This document shows positions 1-5,305 of a DNA stretch of 5,305 nt, piece after piece. The notes beneath the pieces are model-generated. The model made no database searches. It was not told where the DNA came from and saw only the letters and a program-made list of their open reading frames with translations. Position 1 is the stretch's first letter. Every line of letters begins with the position of its first letter. This DNA is from Gammaproteobacteria bacterium (GTDB taxonomy: Bacteria > Pseudomonadota > Gammaproteobacteria > Steroidobacterales > Steroidobacteraceae): positions 1 to 5,305 of the forward strand of contig JAURMS010000193.1 of the NCBI GenBank assembly GCA_030830595.1. Reading direction: 5' to 3'. The position numbers and the translations under genes were made by a program.

Positions 1-1
1 A

Positions 2-748
2 TACGTGTGGACGCCGTTCCGCGAGCAGGACGAACTGCCGGTCTTCGACACCGCGCTGCCCACCTTTGACCGCTACCGGCTGTTCAACCCCAACAGGTTG
101 GTGGGCGGAGACCGAATCGCCGACGTGCACAGGCTAGCCATTGGCCTCACGAGCCGCCTGCTGGATACCAGCTCCGGCAGGCAGTTTTTGTCGGCCACCC
201 TCGGCCAGGAATTCAACTTCGAGACACCGAGGGTCGCCCTGCCGGACGAGGGCGCCCGGGGCGACCGCAGCTCGGACCTGGTTGCAGAGTTGTCGGTTTC
301 CGCGTACCGCGAGTGGAGCGTGGATCTCGGCCTGCAATGGGACCCCGCAGCCTCGACCTCGGTCCTGACCAGGGCCTTTGTGCAGTATCGACCCGGGCCG
401 ACGACCCTGGTCAGCCTGGGCTATCGTTACCGGGCCGGTGAGGTCGAGCAGTGGGAGTTCTCGACCCGCTGGCAGGTTGCGAGCAACTGGCAGGTGTTTG
501 CCCGCCACGTCTACTCGGCCCGTGAAGAACAGGCTATCGACACCTTTGCCGGGCTCGAATACGAAGCCTGCTGCTGGAAGCTCCGGATATTCGGCGGACG
601 CTACGTCTCCAACCGCACCGGCAAGCAAGACACCAGTTTCTCGATGCAGTTTGAACTCAAAGGCCTCTCCTCGGCCTTATCGGGGGGCGAGGCTTTCCCG
701 GGGCGGGGGATTCGGGGATACTCCCGGCGCATCGGACTCGAGCCGTAA
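2..748 (+). CDS. lptD: LPS-assembly protein LptD, C-terminal part (5' end outside window)
   Basis: This is the last ~248 residues of LptD, the outer-membrane beta-barrel that, with lipoprotein LptE, inserts lipopolysaccharide into the outer leaflet. The reading frame is open at the window edge, so the N-terminal periplasmic domain and first barrel strands are missing; the family is usually about 780-900 aa. Recognisable family stretches are DELPVFDTALPTFD near the start, LVGGDRIADVHRLAIGLTSRLLD, the barrel strands with alternating polar/aromatic residues, and the C-terminal FELKGLSS...GRGIRGY tail. An adjacent Cys-Cys pair (EACCWKLR, codons 569-574) matches the C-terminal cysteine pair of E. 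coli LptD (C724/C725) that forms the long-range disulfides with the N-terminal domain. surA follows after 14 nt, a common arrangement in gammaproteobacteria, and SurA is known to assist LptD folding. Identification is firm; the gene is cut only by the window. Confidence 0.96.
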   Translation, partial: YVWTPFREQDELPVFDTALPTFDRYRLFNPNRLVGGDRIADVHRLAIGLTSRLLDTSSGRQFLSATLGQEFNFETPRVALPDEGARGDRSSDLVAELSVSAYREWSVDLGLQWDPAASTSVLTRAFVQYRPGPTTLVSLGYRYRAGEVEQWEFSTRWQVASNWQVFARHVYSAREEQAIDTFAGLEYEACCWKLRIFGGRYVSNRTGKQDTSFSMQFELKGLSSALSGGEAFPGRGIRGYSRRIGLEP

Positions 749-753
749 AGGGG
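747..753 (+). promoter_or_regulatory. Ribosome binding site of surA
   Basis: An AAAGGGG stretch begins inside the lptD TAA stop codon and ends 9 nt before the surA ATG. It is a moderate Shine-Dalgarno match and supports the start at 763. Because it overlaps the lptD stop, surA translation may depend partly on ribosomes finishing lptD. Confidence 0.55.
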
Positions 754-762
754 CATTCTGGA

Positions 763-2082
763 ATGATCATTCAATCTCTCGCCCGGATGGTGCTGGCCGG
801 TTTCGCCTGCCTGACCTGCGCCCAGGCCCTCTCCCAGACCCAGGAACTCTCGGCAAGCGGCCAGCGCCTGGACAGGATCGCGGCCGTGGTGAATGACGGC
901 GTCGTGCTGCAGAGCCAGGTCGAGCAGCAGACCGCCCTGATCGTCGAGCGTCTGCAGGAGCAATCGCAGGGCGAACTGCCGCCGATGCAGGTCATCCGGC
1001 AGCAGGTGCTGGAGCGGCTGGTGCTTCAGGAAATCCAGGCCCAGCGAGCCGAGCGGCTCGGCGTGGCGGTTGCCGATGACATGCTCAACTCGGCGCTCCG
1101 CGACGTGGCCCAGCGCAACGGTATTCCCTTCGACCAGATGCCGGGCATCCTTGCGGCCCAGGGCATCGACTACGTCGCCTACCGGGAGGACATGCGCCGC
1201 GAAATGCAGCTGTCCTTGCTGCGGCAGCGGGACGTGCTTGCGCGCATCTATGTGTCGCCGCGGGAACTCGAGCAGGCGCTGGCCCGGCAGGCGAGCGATG
1301 TCGATGCCAACGTGGAATACGACGTCTCGCACCTGCTCCTGGCCCTGCCGGAGTCAGCCACGGTGGAACAGATCGAAGCGGTCGAGGCACGTGCAAGCGA
1401 GATCCGGCAACGTGCGGTGACCGGCGAGGACTTCGGTCAGCTCGCCATCACCTTCTCGCAGGCCCAGTCGGCCCTTGATCGGGGCAAGTTGGGCTGGCGG
1501 CGTGCCAGTCAGCTTCCCCAGTTCATCGCCGAACAGATCCGGGCACTGGAACCGGGCCAGGTCTCGCAGCCGATCCGTACGCCTACCGGGTTCCACATTC
1601 TCAGGCTGGACGGCGCCCGTGGCGGTGATGGACCCATGATGGTGGAGCAGGTCAATGCCCGCCACATCCTGATGCGTCCCACCGAGGTGCAGGACGACGC
1701 CACCACCCGCCAGCGTCTGACTGAGCTGCGCGAGCGCATCCTCGCCGGTGAGGACTTCGCAGCCCTCGCCAGCATCACCTCCGAGGACCCCGGCTCGGCC
1801 AGCCAGGGCGGTGACCTGGGCTGGACCGGCCCGGGCACCTTCGTAGCGGATTTCGAGGAAGCGCTCACCCGCCTCGAGCCGGGTGAAATCAGCGAGCCTT
1901 TCCGCACCCAGTACGGCTGGCACATCGTGCAGCTGGTGGGCAAGCGCTCGCATGACCAGAGCGAGGAAGTCCGGCAGCAGCGCGTCCTGTCCGCCCTGCG
2001 CGAGGGCAAGGTCGACGAGGAAACCGAGCTGTGGCTGCGCCGCCTGCGTGACGAGGCCTACGTGGAGTACCTCGGCTCCTGA
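763..2082 (+). CDS. surA: Periplasmic chaperone / peptidyl-prolyl isomerase SurA
   Basis: SurA is the main periplasmic chaperone that carries unfolded outer-membrane proteins to the BAM complex. The 439-aa product is close to the 428 aa of E. coli SurA. Residues 1-22 form a Sec signal peptide (short n-region with Arg8, hydrophobic LAGFACLTC core, AQA or ALS cleavage site around residues 22-24). The chaperone N-domain covers about 33-180 (starting RIAAVVNDGVVLQSQV). The first parvulin domain covers about 183-284 (SHLLLALPE ... GWRRASQLPQF ... GFHILRL). The second covers about 293-393 (ARHILMRP ... SEDPGSASQGGDLGW ... GWHIVQL). A C-terminal helix (396-439) completes the chaperone module. The second parvulin matches the active consensus better; in E. 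coli the first is known to lack measurable isomerase activity. The ATG has a moderate ribosome binding site. The signal peptide has Cys16 and Cys19 but no proper lipobox, so a soluble periplasmic product is expected. The gene lies between lptD and pdxA as in enteric bacteria. Confidence 0.97.
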   Translation: MIIQSLARMVLAGFACLTCAQALSQTQELSASGQRLDRIAAVVNDGVVLQSQVEQQTALIVERLQEQSQGELPPMQVIRQQVLERLVLQEIQAQRAERLGVAVADDMLNSALRDVAQRNGIPFDQMPGILAAQGIDYVAYREDMRREMQLSLLRQRDVLARIYVSPRELEQALARQASDVDANVEYDVSHLLLALPESATVEQIEAVEARASEIRQRAVTGEDFGQLAITFSQAQSALDRGKLGWRRASQLPQFIAEQIRALEPGQVSQPIRTPTGFHILRLDGARGGDGPMMVEQVNARHILMRPTEVQDDATTRQRLTELRERILAGEDFAALASITSEDPGSASQGGDLGWTGPGTFVADFEEALTRLEPGEISEPFRTQYGWHIVQLVGKRSHDQSEEVRQQRVLSALREGKVDEETELWLRRLRDEAYVEYLGS

Positions 2083-2090
2083 CCCAGCCC

Positions 2091-3071
2091 GTGACACGCG
2101 TCCTGAGGTTACTGGTCACCACGGGCGAACCCGCGGGCATTGGCCCGGACATCTGCCTGCGCCTCGCAGCAGGGGCCTATCCCCACCAACTGGTGTTCGC
2201 AGGCGATCCCGAACTGCTGGCCGGGCGCGCACGCACGCTGGGGCTGTCGATCGGGATTCGGCCCTTCGAACAGGACGAGACCAGGGCTCCACAGCGCCCC
2301 GGCGAGATGCGTGTACTGGCCAGAACGCTTGTTCGACCCTCGGTCGCAGGGCAGCCTGAGCCGGCCAACGCGCCCTACGTCCTCGCCTTGCTGGATGCCG
2401 CCATCAATGGCTGCGTGAGCCACGTATTCGATGCGGTGGTGACGGCGCCGGTGCACAAGGGCCTGATCTGCGACGCGGGCCAGCCCTTCAGCGGCCACAC
2501 CGAATACTTCGCCGAGCGCCTCGGATGCCCGCGTCCGGTGATGCTCTTGGTGGCAGGAGACCTGCGGGTCGCCCTGGCCACCACCCACCTCCCCCTGCGT
2601 GCGGTACCAGACGCGATGGACATCGACATGCTGCTGGAAATCCTGCGGGTCATGCATCGCGACCTGCAGGGCCGCTTCCAGATCGAGCGACCGACCATCC
2701 TTGTTTGCGGACTGAACCCGCACGCCGGAGAGGGCGGGCACCTGGGCTGGGAGGATGACCGGATCATCGCCCCGGCGATCGCCCGGGCCCGGGCAGAGGA
2801 CATCGATGCGCTCGGTCCGCTGCCCGCCGATACCGTTTTCACTCCCCGCTCGCTGACCCGCGCCGATGCCGTGCTGGCGATGTACCACGACCAGGGGCTG
2901 CCGGTCGTCAAGCACAGCGGCTTTGGTGGGGGCGTGAACGTGACGCTGGGCCTGCCGATCATCCGCACCTCGGTGGACCATGGTACGGCCCTCGAACTGG
3001 CCGGCAGTGGACAGGCCGATCACGGCAGCCTGGTGGCCGCCGTCGACTTGGCAGTACGGTTGGCCGGTTGA
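2091..3071 (+). CDS. pdxA: 4-hydroxythreonine-4-phosphate dehydrogenase PdxA
   Basis: PdxA oxidises 4-phosphohydroxy-L-threonine with NAD+; the product decarboxylates to 3-amino-2-oxopropyl phosphate, which PdxJ joins to deoxyxylulose 5-phosphate to make pyridoxine phosphate. It is a cytoplasmic, metal-dependent dimer. The 326-aa product is near the 329 aa of E. coli. Visible motifs are TTGEPAGIGPD at 10-20, GHTEYFAERLG at 135-145 (substrate-binding His136/Thr137), ATTHLPLRAVP with His166, GLNPHAGEGGHLG with His211, and MYHDQGLPVVKH with His266. His166, His211 and His266 fall at the same numbers as the E. coli metal ligands, so the enzyme should be active. The GTG at 2091 is chosen because the family starts about 9-12 residues before GEPAGIGP and no ATG fits. 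It lies 8 nt after the surA stop with no clear Shine-Dalgarno sequence, suggesting translation coupled to surA. The stop overlaps the rsmA start. Confidence 0.97.
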   Translation: MTRVLRLLVTTGEPAGIGPDICLRLAAGAYPHQLVFAGDPELLAGRARTLGLSIGIRPFEQDETRAPQRPGEMRVLARTLVRPSVAGQPEPANAPYVLALLDAAINGCVSHVFDAVVTAPVHKGLICDAGQPFSGHTEYFAERLGCPRPVMLLVAGDLRVALATTHLPLRAVPDAMDIDMLLEILRVMHRDLQGRFQIERPTILVCGLNPHAGEGGHLGWEDDRIIAPAIARARAEDIDALGPLPADTVFTPRSLTRADAVLAMYHDQGLPVVKHSGFGGGVNVTLGLPIIRTSVDHGTALELAGSGQADHGSLVAAVDLAVRLAG

Positions 3072-3871
3072 GCCACCGTCCGCGCAAGCGCTTCGGCCAG
3101 CACTTCCTGCACGATGCCAAGGTCATCGCCCGCATCGTTGCGGCCATCGATCCCCGCCCGGGCGATCGCCTCGTCGAGATCGGACCGGGACTCGGCGCAC
3201 TCAGCCTGCCGTTGCTGCAGCGCACGGGACGGCTGGAGGTGGTGGAGATCGATCGGGACGTGGTGGGGCCGCTGCGCGAGACCTGCGCGGGCCACGGCGA
3301 ACTGGTCATCCACCAGGGCGATGCCCTGGCTTTCGACTTCGCCGCGCTGGCCGGCAGCGGCCCGCGGCTGCGGGTCTGTGGCAACCTCCCCTACAACATC
3401 TCGACCCCGCTGATGTTCCACCTCCTGGCCCAGGACAGCGCCATCCTCGACATGCACTTCATGCTGCAGCGGGAGGTGGTGGTGCGCATGGCGGCCGCAC
3501 CGGGTGGTCGGGACTACGGGCGGCTGACTGTCATGCTCGCGGCCGCCTGCAGGGTGGAGCCCCTGTTCCGGGTGGGCGCCGGTGCCTTCTCGCCGCCGCC
3601 GAAAGTGGAATCGGCCGTGGTGCGACTGATCCCCTTGTCCCCCGCGCCGTTCCCCCTGGGGAATCCGGCAGACTATGCACGTATCGTGGCCGCGGCATTT
3701 TCCATGCGTCGCAAGACCCTGCGCAACGCGCTGCGGGGCGTGGTCGGCGAGGACGAGTTCCGGCGCGCGAGGGTCGATCCCGGCCGGCGTCCGGAGACCC
3801 TCTCCCCGGCGGAGTTCGGCGCCCTGTCCATGGAACTGGGCAGGGCACGCGGGATCGAAGCTGACGTATAG
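3068..3871 (+). CDS. rsmA: 16S rRNA (A1518/A1519-N6,N6)-dimethyltransferase RsmA/KsgA
   Basis: RsmA transfers four methyl groups from S-adenosylmethionine to two adjacent adenines in helix 45 of 16S rRNA, a late step and checkpoint in 30S assembly; its loss is known to give kasugamycin resistance. The product is 267 aa (E. coli KsgA 273). Visible motifs are RKRFGQHFLHD at 6-16, SAM-binding motif I LVEIGPGLG at 35-43, the acidic end of strand 2 (VVEIDRD, Glu60), QGDAL with Asp85, the catalytic NLPYNIS at 106-112, FSPPPKVESAVV at 174-185 and FSMRRKTLRN at 211-220. The TTG at 3068 overlaps the pdxA TGA as TTGA. It is the only start that leaves the usual short N-terminus before RKRFGQHFL; the next in-frame Met is beyond motif IV. 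No Shine-Dalgarno sequence is evident, so termination-reinitiation after pdxA is likely. The start codon is less certain than the identity. Confidence 0.97.
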   Translation: MSHRPRKRFGQHFLHDAKVIARIVAAIDPRPGDRLVEIGPGLGALSLPLLQRTGRLEVVEIDRDVVGPLRETCAGHGELVIHQGDALAFDFAALAGSGPRLRVCGNLPYNISTPLMFHLLAQDSAILDMHFMLQREVVVRMAAAPGGRDYGRLTVMLAAACRVEPLFRVGAGAFSPPPKVESAVVRLIPLSPAPFPLGNPADYARIVAAAFSMRRKTLRNALRGVVGEDEFRRARVDPGRRPETLSPAEFGALSMELGRARGIEADV

Positions 3872-3872
3872 T
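3867..3872 (+). promoter_or_regulatory. Possible -10 element upstream of the usp gene
   Basis: TATAGT, five of six matches to the sigma-70 -10 consensus, spans the rsmA stop codon in an otherwise very GC-rich stretch. A transcript from it would start near 3879, about 24 nt before the usp ATG. No -35 hexamer is recognisable at 16-19 nt spacing (at best 3 of 6), and there is no TGn extension. It could be just the Val-stop codons of rsmA. Treat as a weak candidate. Confidence 0.22.
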
Positions 3873-3891
3873 GATGGCCTCACCCAGCCGT

Positions 3892-3899
3892 GGAGGGAG
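3892..3899 (+). promoter_or_regulatory. Strong ribosome binding site of the usp gene
   Basis: GGAGGGAG, with the GGAGG core ending 6 nt before the ATG at 3903, is the best Shine-Dalgarno sequence in the window. It fixes the usp start at 3903 rather than an upstream in-frame ATG at 3675 inside rsmA. The neighbouring pdxA, rsmA, apaG and apaH starts lack anything comparable. Confidence 0.8.
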
Positions 3900-3902
3900 C
3901 AC

Positions 3903-4334
3903 ATGGCCATCTATTCCAGGATCCTGCTGGCAGTTGACCTGACCGAAGACAGCGAGGCCATCGCCGTGCGGGCGCGCGAACTCGCCGCGGCCTGCGGCGC
4001 CGAGCTCTCCATCCTGCACGTGGTGGAATACGTCCCGGTCGAGCCCATGGGAGAAACCCTGCTACCGGCGGTCCAGATCGAGGAGGAACTGGTGGCAAGG
4101 GCCCGAGACCGGCTCGCCGAACTGTCCTCCCGCCTCGACCTGACCGGCAGGCCCTGCGAAGTGGCTTGCGGCAACATCAAGGCCGAGATCGTCCGGCATG
4201 CCAAGGACCTCAAAGCCGACCTGATCATCCTCGGGAGTCGCGAGCGGCACGGCCTGTCGATCATGATCAACCTGACCGAGGATACAGTCCTGCACGCTGC
4301 ACCCTGCGACGTGCTGGCGGTACGACTGCGATGA
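3903..4334 (+). CDS. Universal stress protein, UspA family, single domain
   Basis: This is a 143-aa cytoplasmic protein of the universal stress protein superfamily, small alpha/beta (Rossmann-like) dimers that accumulate in stress and stasis; the exact role of most members is unknown. The start YSRILLAVDLTEDSEAIAVRARELA (4-28) is the canonical first strand and helix, with the conserved Asp12. AELSILHVVEYVPV (33-46) is strand 2, KADLIILGSRERHG (104-117) carries the phosphate-loop region, and CDVLAVRL (135-142) is the last strand. The ATP-binding subgroup usually has G-x2-G-x9-G-(S/T). Here Gly111 and Gly117 are five residues apart and the later Gly-Ser/Thr is missing (MINLTEDTVLHAAP). This resembles E. 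coli UspA, which does not bind ATP, more than MJ0577-type proteins. The length equals that of E. coli UspA (about 144). The gene starts 31 nt after rsmA, has its own strong ribosome binding site, and its stop overlaps the apaG start. Family is firm; paralogue and function are not, so no symbol is given. Confidence 0.93.
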   Translation: MAIYSRILLAVDLTEDSEAIAVRARELAAACGAELSILHVVEYVPVEPMGETLLPAVQIEEELVARARDRLAELSSRLDLTGRPCEVACGNIKAEIVRHAKDLKADLIILGSRERHGLSIMINLTEDTVLHAAPCDVLAVRLR

Positions 4335-4717
4335 CCGGGGGCGAGCCCCGCCGGCTGATTCGCGTGGAGGTGGACACCCGCTACCTCGACGAGCAATCGA
4401 GTCCTCGGGAGGGGCGTTTCGTGTTTGCCTACACCATCACGCTGCGCAACGAGGGCGACGTGGCCGCTCGGCTGCTCCGGCGTCGCTGGCTCATCACCGA
4501 CGCCAACGGCAAGGTGCAGGAGGTGGAGGGAGACGGCGTGGTCGGTGAGCAGCCGCACCTGCAGCCCGGCCAAGGCTTTCGCTACACCTCGGGCGCGGTC
4601 CTTGAAACCCCGGTGGGGGCGATGCAGGGAGCCTATGAAATGCTGGCCGATGATGGCATCGCCTTCGACGCGCCCATCCCCGCCTTTACGCTGGCCATCC
4701 CCGGGACCATTCACTGA
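4331..4717 (+). CDS. apaG: ApaG protein (DUF525 domain)
   Basis: ApaG is a small cytoplasmic protein with a fibronectin III-like beta-sandwich, also found as a domain in eukaryotic F-box proteins. Its biochemical role is unsettled; mutants in the Salmonella homologue CorD affect Co2+/Mg2+ handling. The 128-aa product matches the family length (E. coli 125). The domain spans nearly the whole protein: IRVEVDTRYLDEQSSP at 10-25, FVFAYTITLRNEG at 30-42, RRWLITDANGKVQEVEG at 51-67, the GxGxxG signature GDGVVG at 67-72 followed by EQPHLQPG, then FRYTSGAVLETPVGAMQGAYEM at 83-104. The ATG at 4331 is chosen because it lies in an ATGA overlap with the usp stop and gives the usual N-terminus; an in-frame ATG at 4166 would lie deep inside usp. 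The Shine-Dalgarno match is poor, so translation is probably coupled to usp. apaH follows after 9 nt. Confidence 0.96.
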   Translation: MTGGEPRRLIRVEVDTRYLDEQSSPREGRFVFAYTITLRNEGDVAARLLRRRWLITDANGKVQEVEGDGVVGEQPHLQPGQGFRYTSGAVLETPVGAMQGAYEMLADDGIAFDAPIPAFTLAIPGTIH

Positions 4718-4726
4718 CCTGCTGCG

Positions 4727-5305
4727 ATGGCGGTCTACGCGATCGGCGACGTGCAGGGCTGTCAGCCGGCTCTGCTGGCCCTGCTCGAGGCACTGCGCTT
4801 CGACGGCGCCGTGGATCGTCTCTGGCTGACCGGTGACCTGGTCGCCCGCGGCCCGGATTCACTGGGCAGCCTGCGCAGCGTGCGGGCCATGGGCGACGCC
4901 GTGCGGGTGGTCCTTGGCAACCACGACCTGCACCTGCTGGCCATGGCGGCGGGTGTACGTCCCCTGCCCGACGAGCCCGGTCTGCGCGAGGTGCTCGCCG
5001 CCGCCGATAGGGACGACCTGCTCGACTGGCTGATCCGCCAACCCCTGCTGCAGCACGACCCGCAACTCGACTGCACGCTGGTGCACGCCGGCATCGCACC
5101 CGGCTGGGACCTCGCCACCGCCGTGGCCGAGGCCGAGAACGTACAGCAAGCGCTGCAATCCCGTCCGCGCGAGACGCTCGCCGCCATGTACGGCGACGAA
5201 CCCCGCTGCTGGCAGGCTGGCCGCGAGGGCATGGACCGGGTGCGCTTTGCCATCAACGCCTTCACCCGCATGCGCCTGGTGGACCGGGACGGCTGCCTGG
5301 TGCCG
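4727..5305 (+). CDS. apaH: Bis(5'-nucleosyl)-tetraphosphatase, symmetrical ApaH (3' end outside window)
   Basis: ApaH cleaves diadenosine tetraphosphate symmetrically to two ADP, controlling this stress-linked dinucleotide, and in E. coli also removes Np4 caps from RNA. The frame is open to the last base, giving 193 residues of an expected ~270-280. Metallophosphatase motifs appear in order: AIGDVQGC at 5-12, LTGDLVARGPDS at 34-45, VLGNHDLHLLA at 62-72 (catalytic Asn65-His66-Asp67), and LVHAGIAPGWD at 118-128. ApaH-specific stretches follow: MYGDEPRCW at 154-162 and FAINAFTRMR at 174-183. The final GHWA-type metal-ligand motif lies beyond the window. Residue 10 is Gln where E. coli ApaH and the general GDxHG motif have His; Gln also occurs here in other ApaH proteins as I recall them (Pseudomonas, Neisseria). 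The ATG lies 9 nt after apaG with little Shine-Dalgarno sequence. No in-frame stop interrupts the gene. Confidence 0.96.
   Translation, partial: MAVYAIGDVQGCQPALLALLEALRFDGAVDRLWLTGDLVARGPDSLGSLRSVRAMGDAVRVVLGNHDLHLLAMAAGVRPLPDEPGLREVLAAADRDDLLDWLIRQPLLQHDPQLDCTLVHAGIAPGWDLATAVAEAENVQQALQSRPRETLAAMYGDEPRCWQAGREGMDRVRFAINAFTRMRLVDRDGCLVP

Noticed and set aside
663..693. Inverted repeat near the end of lptD (GCCTCTCC with GGCGAGGC) followed by CTTTCCC, resembling a terminator
   Set aside because: The stem has a mismatch and a 15-nt loop, there is no T-run, and it lies inside the conserved LptD C-terminus; surA follows immediately in the same direction.
808..819. Possible lipoprotein signal in SurA (Cys16 and Cys19 in the signal peptide)
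   Set aside because: The residues before either Cys do not fit the lipobox (L-A/S/T-G/A-C); an ordinary AQA/ALS signal-peptidase I site follows.
2109..3023. 304-codon open frame on the minus strand opposite pdxA
   Set aside because: Long antisense frames are common in GC-rich coding DNA; the translation shows no family motif and pdxA on the + strand is unmistakable.
3675..3902. N-terminal extension of the usp reading frame back to an in-frame ATG within rsmA (219-aa product)
   Set aside because: It would overlap rsmA by almost 200 nt, its residues are Arg/Ser/Pro-rich like an out-of-frame shadow, and the ATG at 3903 has a strong ribosome binding site and the family N-terminus.
3020..3910. 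296-codon open frame on the minus strand opposite rsmA, and a 294-codon frame on the + strand at 2980-3864
   Set aside because: Both shadow rsmA, are rich in Arg, Gly, Pro and His, lack recognisable domains, and have no start context of their own.
4166..4330. Longer apaG with an upstream ATG inside usp (183 aa)
   Set aside because: The added 55 residues match no ApaG N-terminus and lie fully within usp; the ATG at 4331 gives the standard length.

Overview
The window is a chromosomal housekeeping block from a GC-rich gammaproteobacterium: the C-terminal part of lptD, then surA, pdxA, rsmA (ksgA), a universal stress protein gene, apaG and the first two thirds of apaH, all on the + strand. The order lptD-surA-pdxA-rsmA-apaG-apaH is the well-known enterobacterial/gammaproteobacterial cluster. 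LptD with its adjacent Cys pair and a two-parvulin SurA also point to a Gram-negative with an LPS outer membrane. The sequence alone does not give the genus. The high GC and the Gln-containing ApaH motif (GDVQGC) fit a high-GC non-enteric gammaproteobacterium.

Layout. Positions 2-748 hold the end of the LptD beta-barrel. After 14 nt, surA (763-2082) encodes the periplasmic chaperone that helps fold outer-membrane proteins, LptD among them. Eight nt later pdxA (2091-3071, GTG start) encodes the vitamin B6 pathway dehydrogenase. rsmA (3068-3871, TTG start) overlaps the pdxA stop by 4 nt and encodes the 16S rRNA A1518/A1519 dimethyltransferase. A 31-nt spacer follows, the longest gap in the window, and then a 143-aa UspA-family protein (3903-4334) with the best Shine-Dalgarno sequence here. 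apaG (4331-4717) overlaps the usp stop as ATGA. apaH (4727 to beyond the window end) follows after 9 nt and encodes the diadenosine tetraphosphate hydrolase.

Coding density is nearly total. There is no RNA gene, mobile element, CRISPR array or convincing terminator, so the block looks like one operon. The departure from the textbook cluster is the usp gene between rsmA and apaG. It is translationally linked to apaG, and its short leader carries a possible -10 element and a small hairpin over the ribosome binding site. This puts a stress protein of a nucleotide-binding superfamily together with the Ap4A-degrading enzyme. I see no clearly undescribed system; the usp insertion and its leader deserve the second look.
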